DNA of 64,000 nt from Nigrospora sphaerica. Taxonomy: Eukaryota; Ascomycota; Sordariomycetes; Amphisphaeriales; Apiosporaceae. Position numbers and translations under genes: made by a program. The notes under the pieces are model-generated. The model had not been told where the DNA came from, ran no database searches, and was given only the letters and a program-made list of their open reading frames with translations. The stretch covers positions 1-64,000 of the forward strand of contig JAGVVL010000032.1 of NCBI GenBank assembly GCA_018287875.1. Direction: 5' to 3'. Within the stretch, counting starts at the first letter, position 1. Each line of letters opens with the position of its first letter. This document shows, in pieces, positions 20,312 to 31,235 of this stretch.

Positions 20312-22717
20312 GTTTGTCCTTCAGTGTACAAAAGATACTAAATTTGGCCTTACAAATAAAGGTTAATCCTAGTAATCTTGAAGTACATTGTGATTTAATT
20401 GGGTAAATTTCAAAGATTACTTAATTATCTACTATTGATATCTAAGTTAATTTGAAGCGAAATTTGTTTTAGCATATAATTTTGAATAGCTTGCTAACCT
20501 AAACTCAGATCCCGCAAGCTTTATCCCCTAAACCCTGAAACCAGGGATCAGGGGGGCTAGGAGAGAAGGGCTGGGTTATTTTTTTTTATTATTAGAAATA
20601 ATAATAAAAAAAAATTAGAAGCCGGGGGATTAGGTAAGTAAGGAAGAAATTAAAAAACAAAAACGTTCAACGACTAATAGGTGAGTTATGCTAACAATAA
20701 ACCTTGTTTAAAACCCAACATTTTTCATTATGTATAGGGGGGAGGCTAGCCTCCCCCAGAAAAAAAAAATTTTTTGAATTTATGAATAATATTATGACAC
20801 AACGCGACAAAAAAATAATCTGCAGTCCAGTACGTCCTTGGACGGACGAAGGGCTATTATTTTTACGAAAAAAATAAATACTCAATATAAATTAGTACCT
20901 TTTAACATAGTAGAAAATCATGTAGGTAAAACTAAATATTTACCCGCGGTTTCTAAAGAATGAAAAAACAGTGTTTATAATTATTCTCCTAAGAATAATA
21001 TAAATTTCCCTGTATATGATTTAAATATAAATTCTTTAATAAGAGGTTATTTTAGTTTATACTTTAATAATAAGTTTTTACAACACAAATATATATCACG
21101 TAGAAAAAAACGTAAATCTTTAACTAGAATTTTTGTAAGTAAAGCGGAAATAAAACATACTAACGAAAAAGCTATAATTACTCTTTATGTTTATAATAGA
21201 GAAAGGTTCGTTTTATTGAAAAAAATAAGAAAATTACAGAAATTTTGAGGATCCAACGTAAAAAAAAATTAGCTTTCTGGCAGATAAATGATGAAATTTA
21301 CTTTCATTATTTACAGAGCAAAGTTCTTCTAAAGAGCTTGAAAGTATAAAATATAATAATAATTATTTATCTTTACTACCTAGATTAAAATTTAGGTTTG
21401 ATCGTAATAACCTCCAGATAAATTCTAGATTTTATGCTCGTAATAAGCGTTTTTTCAAACAAGTAAAAGAAATTTTTTCTACGATTAGAAGATTAAGATT
21501 AAGATTAAGTTTAAACAAATATAAATTTGAAGATAAATTTATATTCAAGTTAAGTCAGTTAATAAGTCAATATTATGGTAAGAAAGTAGAATTTAATATA
21601 GTTAATTTAAAATCTGTAGCTTATAATAGTGATATATTTACTGAAATATTAACATTAAAATTAAGAAAAATAATTCTACACCTATGGGTAGAATGAATTC
21701 TTTACTTTCTAGAATTCATTTACCTAAAGTAAATAATATTATAGAAAGGGGTAGACTAGCAAAAGCGGTAGATTTCGAGTTAATAGAGAATAAATATAAA
21801 AATCTGAATATAAATTCTATATTAGGTAAAGAGGCAAGCGCGAACCCCAAAGGGGATAAGGGAAGCTCTAATGAAGATAATTTAAATAAATTATTATATA
21901 ACATATATTATAAAACTATTTTAACTAATTCTGTTCTTCCTGATTCTCAGGTTAATTTTTTTGAAAAAAAAATTAGCGAAGCCTCTTCGGACCCAGCAGG
22001 AGGGGCGAAGCCTCATGGAGGGCTTGCGCCTTCTAATAAATGAGGATATCAGGTAAACAAAGCTTATTTTTTAAAATTACGTGATATTATATTTGAAAAT
22101 ATAAAATATAAAGCTATGGGTGGTGCTAGATTAATAGTTAAAGGAAGATTAACTAAACGTTATAGAGCTGATAGAGCTCTATATAAATTGAAGTGGAAAG
22201 GTGGTCTTAAGAACATCGATTCTTCATTTAAAGGGTTGACAACAGTTCACCATTTAGGTTACCTAGATTCAAATGTTACAAAATCTTCTATGGTTAGTAA
22301 GAGAAAAATTGGAAGCTTTGGAGTAAGAGCTTGAATAAGTGGAAAAAATTAATCTACTATGAGTTCCCTTTCGCAAACCCCTGATCCACCCCCTAAACCC
22401 CCTCGGGGGTTTAGGGGGTGAGGGGGATATGGGCTAAGAGAATATATCGCATGAAATATACATAAAAGAAAAATGAAGAAATAGTCTGAACCATTTTGTG
22501 AAAAATGGATATAAGGCAGTAGTTATCAATCGAGGGTGCTTGCCATTTTTTTTATTATTATTTATAATAATAATAAAAAAACCAAGACCTATGGTCTTGG
22601 ACCTCCTCTCTCTCGACTCTTTTTTCCCTCCCCGCATGCGGGGAGGAAAAAGTACGGAGAGAGGGGGGGGGGCGCACACAAAAAATAAGACTAACTGCTC
22701 TTTATGATAACAATTTG
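20312..22717 (+). mobile_element. Group I intron in rnl carrying rps3
   Basis: Inserted at E. coli LSU 2449, exon ending in T (20311) and intron ending in G (22717). This intron with an rps3 passenger is a hallmark of Pezizomycotina. Core segments are visible as cgttcaacgactaatagg near 20664 and gaagaaatagtctgaac near 22473. Hairpin modules are inserted at 20510-20630 and 22360-22680. Confidence 0.88.
20782..22352 (+). CDS. rps3: Ribosomal protein S3 (frameshifted as given)
   Basis: Small-subunit mitochondrial ribosomal protein encoded in the rnl intron. Family sequence is clear: YFNNKFLQHKYISRRKKRKSL, RIFVSKAEIKHTNEKAIITLYV and the end KGRLTKRYRADRALYKLKWKGGLKN...KIGSFGVRAWISGKN. Starting at ATG 20782 (MNNIMTQRDKK), three frame changes occur at poly-A runs near 20868-20874, 21260-21268 and 21666-21670; the last two cancel each other. 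A cagtccagtacgtcc...ggacgaaggg repeat block (20822-20856) is inserted in frame near the N-terminus, and GC-rich insertions lie near 21835 and 21975-22035. rps3 is normally essential, so either homopolymer errors or decay after loss to the nucleus. Confidence 0.8.
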
Positions 22718-23150
22718 AACAGGCTAATTTGCGCAAGAGTGTGCAAAATGAGTGCGCGGTTTGGCACCTCGATGTCGGCTTAACTTATCCTCATGGATGC
22801 AGAAACTATGTAGGGTACGACTGTTCGTCGATTAAAAAGTTACATGAGCTGGGTTAAATACGTCGTGAGACAGTATGGTTTCTATCTTCTAGAGGGAATT
22901 AGAATATAATAAGGAATATCCTATGTACGAAAGGAACTTGGTATATTAATTTATTAATATTTAAATGATAAAATTATTAATCTCTGGTTTACCTGTTGTT
23001 TATATGTCTAAAAAAAAATTTTTAGACTATCATACTTTCACTTGAGTAGTTAAGATAGTATAGGCACGGCAGGGAAGCTATGTTAGTCAAAGATAAGTGC
23101 TGAAAGCATCTAGGCACGAAACTTACCTTAAGATATTTCTTAAATATACG

Positions 23151-23804
23151 TAATATAACATTACAAACATAATAAATGACAAAATTGTCATTTACCTTGC
23201 CCCTGGTAGCAAACCAGCCACTGGTAGTAAACCACCAGCTTCCTATTTTTTAACGGATACGGAGGACCGGGGGAACCACATTATGGTTATAGGCTTTATT
23301 TGTAAGAATCTAGAGATTAAAAGGAATAAAGTACTAATTTTGTAACTAACTAAATATTTTCTTTATATCATATATCATTTTGGTTATTTTTAGCCCTTAG
23401 TCCTGATCCCAGCCCTCTCTCTTTATTAGAGAGAGGGGCTGGGGATAAAGGACTAATGGGCTTATTTTTTATAATAATTCAAAAAATTATTATAATAATT
23501 CAAAAAATAACGCAAGCTTGCCGGTTATTTTTTTTGCCCTCCCCGCAAGGGAGGGAAAAAAATGGGGTCTAATGCATTAGTCGTTTTTGACTAATTTTTT
23601 CCCAGGAAAAAAAAATAATGGAACACGGAGCAAGCTCCCCCGGGGGTCGGGAGGAGGGGGTCCGGGTATGGGATAAGGGCTGCGGGTTATTTTTTTTTCC
23701 CTCCCTTTGCGGGGAGGGAAAAAAATTCGCAAGCTCGGGTATGAGGATATAAAGATATAAGAAAGGATTAAGGAGGATGAGAATAATTATGGTTAAAAGC
23801 TGAG
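23151..23804. repeat. rnl-trnT spacer with composite hairpin
   Basis: No gene is seen. After about 230 nt of plain sequence come a ctctct stem-loop (23410-23440), AT hairpins (23468-23510) and a composite element ending ggagcaagct (23514-23635). Confidence 0.7.
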
Positions 23805-23875
23805 GCCTGATTAGCATAAAAGTAATGCAATTGTTTTGTAATCAATTGAAGCAAGTGCGATACTTGCATCGGGCT
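23805..23875 (+). tRNA. trnT: tRNA-Thr (TGT)
   Basis: The acceptor gcctgat pairs with atcgggc. The anticodon loop ttTGTaa sits in an extended caattg/caattg stem. First of the conserved tRNA run after rnl. Confidence 0.88.
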
Positions 23876-23902
23876 AATACATATTACAATCTATGTATAA
23901 GA

Positions 23903-23975
23903 GGATTAGTCGTCTAACGGTTAAGACATTGTACTTTCTCTACTGAGACTGCGGGTTCGAATCCCGTCTAATCTA
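23903..23975 (+). tRNA. trnE: tRNA-Glu (TTC)
   Basis: The acceptor ggattag pairs with ctaatct. The anticodon loop is ctTTCtc. The T-stem gcggg/cccgt is strong. Confidence 0.88.
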
Positions 23976-24055
23976 ATTTAATTGTAAGTCAAGAGCGTAT
24001 GGTAAGGCTTTTTATATGTCAGCATATTTCACGGTTTCGCTTCTAGTTATACTAG

Positions 24056-24127
24056 TGCGGTTTAGTGTAAAGAGTAACATATTTGGCTCATGACCAAATG
24101 ATATAGGTGCAAATCCTTTATCCGCAT
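24056..24127 (+). tRNA. trnM: tRNA-Met (CAT), first of three
   Basis: The acceptor tgcggtt pairs with atccgca (one mismatch). The anticodon stem tttgg/ccaaa encloses ctCATga. Which of the three CAT tRNAs is the initiator cannot be decided from sequence alone. Confidence 0.85.
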
Positions 24128-24985
24128 TGCAGGGAAAGTGTAGAAAGTGTTCTAGGTATTAGGCTTTTCTGATTTGTAGTGATATACATAATAATCTCCT
24201 GCGCTTTTTGCCTTATATCCCATCCCATCTTTTCTCCCGGTCACGACCCACCCCCTCTCTCTCATTAAAAGAGAGAGGGGGTGGGGTATGGGCTTATCCC
24301 ATATCCCTATACCCCACCCCCTCGGCACCCCCCGCAAGCTAGCTTGCGGGGGTGAGGGTGGGGGGAGGGGGAGCTGGAACGCCCAGAAGAGGCGTTCCAG
24401 TCCCTTATTTCTTATCCCCTTGCTTAGAAGCCGCCCAGGGGGTCAGGGCGGAGCCGGCTACGCCCGGGCGAAGCCAGAAGCCAGGTTATTTTTTTTTATT
24501 ATTAGAAATAATAATAAAAAAAATTAGAAGCCAGTTCCCTCTAATTTTTTTACCCTCCCCTGATCCCGACCCCTCCGTACTTTTTTTAAAGTACGGAGGG
24601 GGGCTTTCTTATTTTTTGAATTATTAGAATAATTCAAAAAATTAGACCCCAGGGCGCAAGCGTAGGGTAAAAAAAAAAATAACCAAGACCATAGGTCTTG
24701 GACCCTGGGTCGAAGGAGGGGGATAAGAAGGGCTATAGAAATAAGCTTTCAAAAAATTAGGCACTAAATCCTTCGCTGCCCTCTCTCTGAACCCCTCAAA
24801 CTTGAGGGGTTCAGAGAGAGGAATCATCACTTTGTGACGCTAGTTGTGTAGAAGGGGGTGGGGTAAGTTCTCATCCCATAACTAAAATAATTAAAACCAA
24901 TAAGCAAGTAGCCTTTAAGAATAAATGATACTATATAAAAATAACAAATAAAGACATAAAATAATAAAGAATACTTTATATAAAT
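24128..24985. repeat. Repeat-dense spacer between two trnM genes
   Basis: No gene is seen. It holds ctctct stems (24249-24285, 24780-24825), GC palindromes with gcaagctagcttgcggg (24331-24350), AT hairpin (24487-24525), the ccaagaccataggtcttgg palindrome (24683-24701) and gaattattagaataattc (24617-24634). Confidence 0.75.
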
Positions 24986-25058
24986 GAGGCTATAGCTTAA
25001 TTGGTAAAGCGTATTGCTCATGACAATAAAAATAAGTGTTCAAGTCACTTTAGCCTTA
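24986..25058 (+). tRNA. trnM: tRNA-Met (CAT), second of three
   Basis: The acceptor gaggcta pairs with tagcctt. The anticodon stem tattg/caata encloses ctCATga. Confidence 0.87.
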
Positions 25059-25141
25059 ATCCGAGTGCTGGAATAGGTAGACAGTGCAAGCTTAAGTTTT
25101 GTTGATGAATAATCATGGACGTTCAAGTCGTCTCTCGGATA
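25059..25141 (+). tRNA. trnL: tRNA-Leu (TAA)
   Basis: A class II tRNA with long variable arm, directly abutting trnM. The acceptor atccgag pairs perfectly with ctcggat. The anticodon loop is ctTAAgt. Confidence 0.9.
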
Positions 25142-25265
25142 ATAAAAACTTTTTTACTATATTGGTTTGGAAGAGGATTAAACTTCTCTTCCAAACCAAT
25201 ACTTCCCCTCTCTCTTTTTATACTTTTTTTAAGTCGAGAGAGGGGCTGGGGGAAGGTAAAATAAA

Positions 25266-25337
25266 GGGGATATAGTTTAGTTGGTAAAACTGCAATTTTG
25301 CATATTGTTGTCTTAGGTTCGATTCCTAATATCTCCA
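25266..25337 (+). tRNA. trnA: tRNA-Ala (TGC)
   Basis: The acceptor ggggata pairs with tatctcc. The anticodon stem gcaat/attgt encloses ttTGCat. Confidence 0.9.
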
Positions 25338-25407
25338 ATTTAACTTTAGAGGGAACTAGGCTTAATATAGCCAGCCTAGTATGCTTATAGTTAAAATATA
25401 ATAAGAA

Positions 25408-25480
25408 GCCTAAGAAGCTCAAATGGTTGAGCAGAGAACTGAAGTTTCTTTGGTTGTAGGTTCGAGTCCTACCTTAGGCA
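25408..25480 (+). tRNA. trnF: tRNA-Phe (GAA)
   Basis: The acceptor gcctaag pairs perfectly with cttaggc. The anticodon stem agaac/gtttct presents GAA. Confidence 0.92.
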
Positions 25481-25486
25481 ATAAAA

Positions 25487-25566
25487 GGGGATGGTGGAAT
25501 TGGTAAACACGAATAACTTAGGATTATTTGATCGTGAGATTGTGCAGGTTCAAGTCCTGTTCCCCT
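25487..25566 (+). tRNA. trnL: tRNA-Leu (TAG)
   Basis: A class II tRNA. The acceptor begins gggga and ends tcccc; the anticodon stem aataa/ttatt encloses ctTAGga. Confidence 0.87.
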
Positions 25567-26169
25567 TAGTCGATTTATTTTCTAGAAACCCGCAAGCTTT
25601 ATCCCCCTGAACTCCGCTTATCCCTTACCCGGCCAAGCTTGCTCCCCGTTATTTTTTTTTATTATTATAAATAATAAAAAAAAATGGGGTCTAATGCATT
25701 AGTCGTTTTTGACTAATTTTTCCCCTCATGAACCCCCGCAAGCTTGCGGGGGGGTTCAGGGAGGGAAAAAAATAATGGAACACGGAGCAAGCACCCCTGA
25801 AGGACAAATAGTTATTAAATCTTCAGGTAAATTCCTAAAGAAAGGTGCTATCATATCCCTAACCCCTCGCCCTCTCTCGACCCTAAGAGAGAGGGTGCAT
25901 CACTCTCTACAGAGAGTGACGCTTGCGGGGGTGTGTGGTGATTATTTAAGTTTATTACACCTGACGGTTAGAAGAAGACTGCGTGACGGTAAATCTATCA
26001 AGTTTAACTCCAGATTAGTGTATGTTAGCTACTTCGTAGCTAACATTAATTAGTGATTAGTTATTAATAGTGAATGTATACTGCTAGCTGCTTAGAGTTA
26101 GTTGCTGTTGAAACTTGGAAGCCGTGGTTTCGATTGTTAATATACTTTTTTAAATAAAGTAAAAGATTC
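25567..26169. repeat. Spacer with composite element and nested palindrome
   Basis: A composite hairpin element runs 25637-25792 with ends gcttgctcc and ggagcaagc. A GC palindrome (25728-25765) sits where the copy at 2089-2207 has only a few bases, which looks like a nested insertion. A ctctct element with catcactctctacagagagtga follows (25869-25922). Open frames here (PEGQIVIKSSGKFLKKGAIIS at 25797 and LLHLTVRRRLRDGKSIKFNSRLV near 25950) may be scraps of an old gene; I do not recognise it. Confidence 0.6.
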
Positions 26170-26242
26170 TATGTTGTGGACTAATGGGTAAGTCATAAAT
26201 TTTTGGTATTTACAATTGAGTGTTCGAGTCACTCCAACATAA
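26170..26242 (+). tRNA. trnQ: tRNA-Gln (TTG)
   Basis: The acceptor tatgttg pairs perfectly with caacata. The anticodon stem taaat/attta encloses ttTTGgt. Confidence 0.92.
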
Positions 26243-26991
26243 AAGTCAAGCGTAAGCTTCTTTTTCCTCTTAATTATCCTTTCCTCGGTACCTTAAAGAG
26301 GGCTTCGCCCTCCCTAGTAATTTTAGACCTTTTCATGTATTGTTTATTCTTTGCTAGCGGCCCCTCTCCCTTTCGCAAGGGGGAAAGGACTAGCCTAAGA
26401 AAATCGAAGATTTTTCTAAGGCTAGGGCTGACCCCTTAGCTCGCTGACCCCCTCCTGACCCCCTCGACCCTTTTTTATCCCTCCCGGCCCCCTAGGAAAA
26501 AAGTACCGAGGGTATGGGTCGAATAAAAAAAATACCCACCCTTCGGCTTAAACCGTCTAGCGGTCCCTAGTCCGGCCTTAGAAAAAGGGTCGAAAGGGAG
26601 AGAGGTTAGGCTGCATCTTCCCGCACTTTGTTAATGCCTTAGGGACGCTTGTAAGGATAAAAATATCAGGTTTCTAGAGATGAAAAGAATAACTAATCAG
26701 ACACCTAGTTTAAATAATTTAAAGTTTTAGGGGTTTCTCTTAATAATCATCTTGTATCCTTATTATCTCTTTTATCCTTGTATCCTAGATAAGGGATACA
26801 AGGACTCGTGAAGATATTAGAGGGATACTTTATTTTTATTATCTTTCCTTCATATATCCTTTAATGGGAGAGGGAGGGATGCATCCTAATCCCTAGGGAT
26901 TAGGATGCATCTACATCCTTTTTTTTTTTTATTATTTTTTTTTTAAGGTAAGGGACGCTTAAAAATAATAGTTATATATTATAGATCAAAT
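26243..26991. repeat. Spacer between trnQ and trnH
   Basis: No gene is seen. Repeat modules include aagaaaatcgaagatttttctaaggct (26397-26423) and fragments of the gactag block near 26560; 26640-26990 is AT-rich with an A/T-run segment and no recognisable gene. Confidence 0.6.
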
Positions 26992-27065
26992 GGAGGATAT
27001 AGTTCAATAGGTAGAGCGACTGTATGTGGCACAGTAAGTTCCCTGTTCAAGTCAGGGTATCCTCC
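26992..27065 (+). tRNA. trnH: tRNA-His (GTG)
   Basis: The acceptor gaggata pairs with tatcctc, with an encoded extra 5' G (26992) opposite the discriminator C, the His identity element. The anticodon loop is atGTGgc in actgt/acagt. Confidence 0.9.
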
Positions 27066-27075
27066 CAAATATTCA

Positions 27076-27148
27076 ATCAGGGTAGTTTAATAGGTTAAAA
27101 CCTTAATTTCATGCATTAAAGATGAGAATTCGAGTTTCTCTCCTGGTT
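27076..27148 (+). tRNA. trnM: tRNA-Met (CAT), third
   Basis: The anticodon stem ttaat/attaa encloses ttCATgc. The acceptor atcaggg pairs with tcctggt through G.U pairs. Last of the T-to-M run before nad2. Confidence 0.83.
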
Positions 27149-27261
27149 TACAAAAGGTTCTAAATAATCCTAATAAATGGGTCTAGACTGTTTTTATTTA
27201 TCTTCAGATAAATAAAAACAGTCTGTTTAGGAAGTTTTTGTTTTAATTAAAAAATTTTTTT

Positions 27262-30200
27262 ATGATAACCTTATCTATATTATGTTTATTATTTTCGAAC
27301 GCTGTCACATTAAGACGAGATATGTCCATTCTTTTTAATAGAATAGCTATAATAGCTATATCTTATTGTTTTTTACAAGATTTAGTAAGTTTATCCTTAG
27401 TTAATAAAGGAGTAGCTTTACATGGAGGTTTACTTCAAATTACAAGTATTACACAAATATTTCATATATTTGTTTTTATAATCACTATGTTAATATTACA
27501 GTTAACAAGTTTCTTCCCTAGAAAAGTTTGAGTTAAAGAGCATTCATCTTTAAAACATCTTTTAATGGATAATTTAGTTTATTATAGAACTAAAATTATA
27601 AATAAAATGGGGGAACATTTAAAAATAATAGAATACCCTGGGCTACTACACGATAATATGTTAAGGGGAAAACTATCAAATTCCGGGGACATCCTAAAGC
27701 TTTTGATACCAAATCAGGTTGAATTTTTCCAAGGTGGGTGAACTAATTATTCACGTATGGTAACAAGTCAAAAGATGGCGCTTTACTACCACTGATTAAA
27801 GTGGACTAATGGTGATATTAGGGTATTGGACTCTTATGCTGTCGAGTTACAAACTCGAAAAATGGACAATCGCGGATCTAAATCAGTTATATTTAAAAAT
27901 ATAACTGTAAAAGAGCAACGAGTAGACGGTAGTTACATTAACCTATGTATTAGGGATTCAATGTTAAGGTGTACTCTAAAGAGGTTCGAAAGAATTTCTA
28001 GTTCCAGTTTCCGTTTAAATCAAATTCTAAATAAACAACTACATTCAACAACTGTGCGTAACACGGATTCTAAAAATCTGCTTGAACCTAAATCTTCTGA
28101 TAAAAACACGAATATTTTTAGTTTAAACCCTTGATTTATAACAGGATTTACAGATGGAGATGGTTCATTTAGTGTTTCTATTGCTAAAAAAGTCAGGTAC
28201 AGGTTGAAAAATACAACCTTTATTTACTATAGGATTAGATCCCAAAGATTTAGACTTATTGGTCCAAATTAAAGCTTACTTTAAAGTAGGTAAGATCTAT
28301 ACTAGTTCAAGGGGTATAGTTTACTATACTGTGGGTTCTACAAAAGATATAATAAAATATATCTTACCTCATTTTGACAAATACAATTTAGTGACTCTCA
28401 AAAAAAAGATTATTTAGTATTCAAGAATATTGTTCTTCTTATAGAAAAAGGGGAACATAAATCCTTATCTGGTTTATTGAAAATCTTTTCACTTAGAGCT
28501 ATTCTAAATAAAGGGTTACCAAGCTTTCTAAAGGCTGAATACCCTAATATTACCCCTGCTGTTGAACCTGAGTTTAAGTTATCCAATTACTTAAATTCAC
28601 ATTGACTATCGGGATTTCTAACAGCAGAGGGGTCTTTCTTTATTTCTATCTATTCTAACGAGAAAAGAAAAGCAGGGTATGCTGTAAGTCTTGTATTTAG
28701 TTTAAGTCAAGATCTTCGAGATTTAGAGCTACTAAATAGACTCGTGAATTACTTAGGGTGTGGAATAGTTCGAGAACATCCGAATCGTAATACAGCTGAA
28801 TTAATTATAACTAAGAACGAAGATATTAATTTAAAACTAATTAAATTTTTAATAAAATTTCCCCTTTCAGGTGTAAAATTATTAGATTTTGAGAGATTTA
28901 AACAAGTATCTTTTTTAATCGAAAATAAAATGCACTTAACTCAAGATGGGATTGAATTAATAAAAACGATTAAAGACAAGATGTATACAAGGTAGTAGAA
29001 TTATATCAAAATCCTGAAGGTCGTATAGGTTTTTACGTTGTAGCTAGCTAAGTAGTAATAACTATGAAGCTAAAAGAGTAGTTTGAAATTTACTCTTAAT
29101 TTATTTAGAATTTGGCAGGATCTGGTTATCAATGTTAATTTTATTATTTGTAGTAAGTGGAGCCATTTTCTTAATGTCTACTAACGACTTAGTCTCTATA
29201 TTTTTATCAATAGAGCTTCAAAGTTATGGATTATACTTATTAAGTACTATCTATAGAAATTCAGAATTAGCTACTACTGGAGGGCTGATGTATTTCTTAT
29301 TAGGAGGTTTAAGTTCGTGTTTTATCCTGTTAGGTACAAGTTTATTATATGCTAACTCAGGTACTACAAATATGGATGGTTTATACGTAATTACTAGTAT
29401 AAGTGATAGTATAGGGGGAAGTTCTTGATATAAATCTTATTATATAAACTTTTCTTTACTTATTTTTAGTATAGGGTTCTTATTTAAAGTAAGTGCTGCA
29501 CCATTCCATTTTTGATCACCTGATGTCTACGACGCTATACCAACTATTGTAACAACTTTTGTTGCCATTGTAGCCAAAATCTCTATATTTATACTATTAT
29601 TAGAAATAGTATACTTTACAAGTAATTCTTTCTCAGGTGAAGGTTTAAATTGAACATTTGGTTTATTAATGAGTTCTTTCCTTTCTTTAATAATAGGAAC
29701 AGTAGTAGGTTTAACACAGTTTAGAATAAAAAGATTGTTTGCTTACAGTACAATAAGTCATGTAGGTTTTATCCTATTAGCTTTAAGTATAACTACTATA
29801 GAATCTATACAAGCATTCATATTTTATCTAATGCAATACTCTATAAGTAACCTTAATGCCTTTATTATACTAGTGACAATGGGATTCTCATTCTATTTTT
29901 ATGTTACGGAAAATAAAGAACATAAAGAACTTTTAGATAAAAACAATTCTCCTATTCAATTAATCAGTCAATTAAGAGGTTATTTCTATATTAACCCTTT
30001 CTTAGCTTTAAGTTTTGCTATTACAATATTCTCTTTTGTAGGAGTACCACCTCTTGTAGGATTCTTCGCTAAACAGATGGTATTAAGTGCTGCTTTAGAT
30101 AGTGGTTATGTTTTCTTATCTTTAGTGGCTATATTGACTAGTGTAATTGGTGGAGTATATTACCTTAACGTTATAAAAGAAGTTTTCTTTTATAAACCTG

Positions 30201-30430
30201 AATATAAATTAAATTCTATATTAAAAGATCGTAAATTATTAAGTTATGTTTATAATAAAGATAATCTTTTAGTAAGAAATTTAGAATTCAAATATAATAA
30301 TATTATGATGACTAGCCCTATTTCTATTACAATATCTAGTATCACATTAATAATTTTATTATTTATATTTATGAATAAAGAATGATTAAGTATGGGTACC
30401 ATATTGGTACAAATTTTATTTAATAATTAA
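27262..30430 (+). CDS. nad2: NADH dehydrogenase subunit 2 (2 exons)
   Basis: Complex I membrane subunit. Exon 1 is 27262-27639, exon 2 is 29135-30430 (557 aa). Exon 1 reads [25 protein letters not shown] to EHLKIIEYP; exon 2 continues [36 protein letters not shown] and includes the antiporter-like [22 protein letters not shown]. The stop TAA (30428-30430) directly abuts the nad3 ATG. The nad2/nad3 pair is conserved in Pezizomycotina and is probably co-transcribed. Confidence 0.95.
27640..28995 (+). pseudogene. LAGLIDADG HEG of nad2 intron, two frameshifts
   Basis: The frame continues from nad2 exon 1 through the intron core to motif 1 ([20 protein letters not shown], near 28135). An extra A in the run at 28185-28190 shifts the frame; a missing A in the run at 28400-28407 restores it. 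Between them the other frame reads [22 protein letters not shown] and so on, as expected for the family. Motif 2 is [16 protein letters not shown] (near 28605), and the end at 28993-28995 follows IKDKMYTR. Both shifts are in poly-A, so sequencing error is a serious alternative to decay. Confidence 0.82.
27640..29134 (+). mobile_element. Group I intron in nad2
   Basis: Inserted after ATACCCT. The core lies at the 5' end: aaattccggggacatcct near 27679, tatggtaacaag near 27757 and cgcggatctaaatc...aaagagcaacgagtagacgg at 27871-27930. A 65-nt part of the core (27870-27934) is identical to one in cox2 intron 1 (31484-31548). The HEG follows the core. Confidence 0.85.
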
Positions 30431-30847
30431 ATGAGTAGTCTTACTTTTTTCTTTTTATTTGTATCTATATTAGCTTTAGTCTTCTTAATCGTAAATTTAC
30501 TTCTTGCTCCGCACAATCCTTATCAAGAAAAATATAGTATTTTCGAATGTGGTTTCCACAGTTTTTTAGGACAAAATAGAACACAGTTTGGTGTAAAATT
30601 CTTTATTTTTGCTTTAGTTTATCTATTATTAGATTTAGAAATTCTTTTAACTTTCCCTTTTGCAGTAAGTGAATATGTTAATAACATTTATGGATTGATA
30701 GTAGCATTATTATTTATAGGTATTATTACTATAGGTTTCGTGTTTGAATTAGGTAAAAGTGCCTTAAAAATAGACAGCCGTCAAGTGGTAACTCTTTTAA
30801 ACGTAAAATCCTCAAATGTAACAGAACTTATAAGTAAAACTTCTTAA
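30431..30847 (+). CDS. nad3: NADH dehydrogenase subunit 3
   Basis: Complex I membrane subunit, 138 aa, no intron. Starts immediately after the nad2 stop (MSSLTFFFLFVSILALVFLIV). The conserved loop NPYQEKYSIFECGFHSF holds the family cysteine, followed by KFFIFALVYLLLDLEILLTFPF. The C-terminal tail after LGKSALKI is polar and variable, as usual. Confidence 0.97.
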   Translation: MSSLTFFFLFVSILALVFLIVNLLLAPHNPYQEKYSIFECGFHSFLGQNRTQFGVKFFIFALVYLLLDLEILLTFPFAVSEYVNNIYGLIVALLFIGIITIGFVFELGKSALKIDSRQVVTLLNVKSSNVTELISKTS

Positions 30848-31235
30848 GTATTTAAATCTGTTTAGTTTAATGTTTATAAATTAAGGAGGAATTAATTTAG
30901 GTGGTTTTGGTAGCATAACCCGGCAAGCCCCAGGGGGCTGGCGCCCTTCCTTAAAAAAAAATAGCCAAAAAGTTTGAAATATATATGAGAGTTACTCCTA
31001 TATATATTAGCTAGCTAATAAAAGATTTTTCCTTGCTAAGGATATTTCTTAATTAGGTTAAGGCCAGATATTCTTATTCTAAAAATGTAGATATAAAGAA
31101 TTTGTTTTTCGACTTTGTAGTTTAGTAAAGTGGGCCTAACTTTAAAATATTAATTTTCGATTCTATACATAATTAAGTATTTAATAGTTTTTACAAATAT
31201 AAAGATATAGAGATATTTATTGAAAAATTTATAAA
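30848..31235. other. nad3-cox2 spacer, no atp9
   Basis: No gene is seen. atp9 commonly lies here in Pezizomycotina, but no reading frame with its conserved glycine-rich helices is present. The spacer has one short GC repeat block near 30917-30945 and AT-rich sequence. Confidence 0.7.

Larger units (their letters stand above)
17580..23150 (+). rRNA. rnl: Large subunit mitochondrial rRNA (2 exons)
   Basis: The LSU rRNA, with the peptidyl transferase centre. Exon 1 is about 17580-20311, exon 2 is 22718 to about 23150. Landmarks: gcgaataagtaccgtgagggaa near 17924, gacgagaagaccctatgcagc near 19570, gacagtttatgcggggcacagacc near 19763, ggtttggcacctcgatgtcgg near 22758 and tatgtacgaaaggaactt (sarcin-ricin-like) near 22922. 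The intron splits GGGAT|AACAGG, E. coli position 2449. Ends are estimates. A small GC-rich hairpin (atccctcgaaagcgagggat) sits in an expansion segment near 18712. Confidence 0.92.

Noticed and set aside
21684..22334. Two separate small ORFs in the rnl intron
   Set aside because: They are parts of rps3 separated by a TGA-Trp codon and a frameshift, not independent genes.
26203..26439. ORF overlapping trnQ
   Set aside because: Starts inside trnQ and runs through repeat modules; no family similarity.
30890..30930. Possible atp9 start (ggtggttttggtagc)
   Set aside because: No continuing frame with the two glycine-rich helices follows; a GC repeat block interrupts at once.
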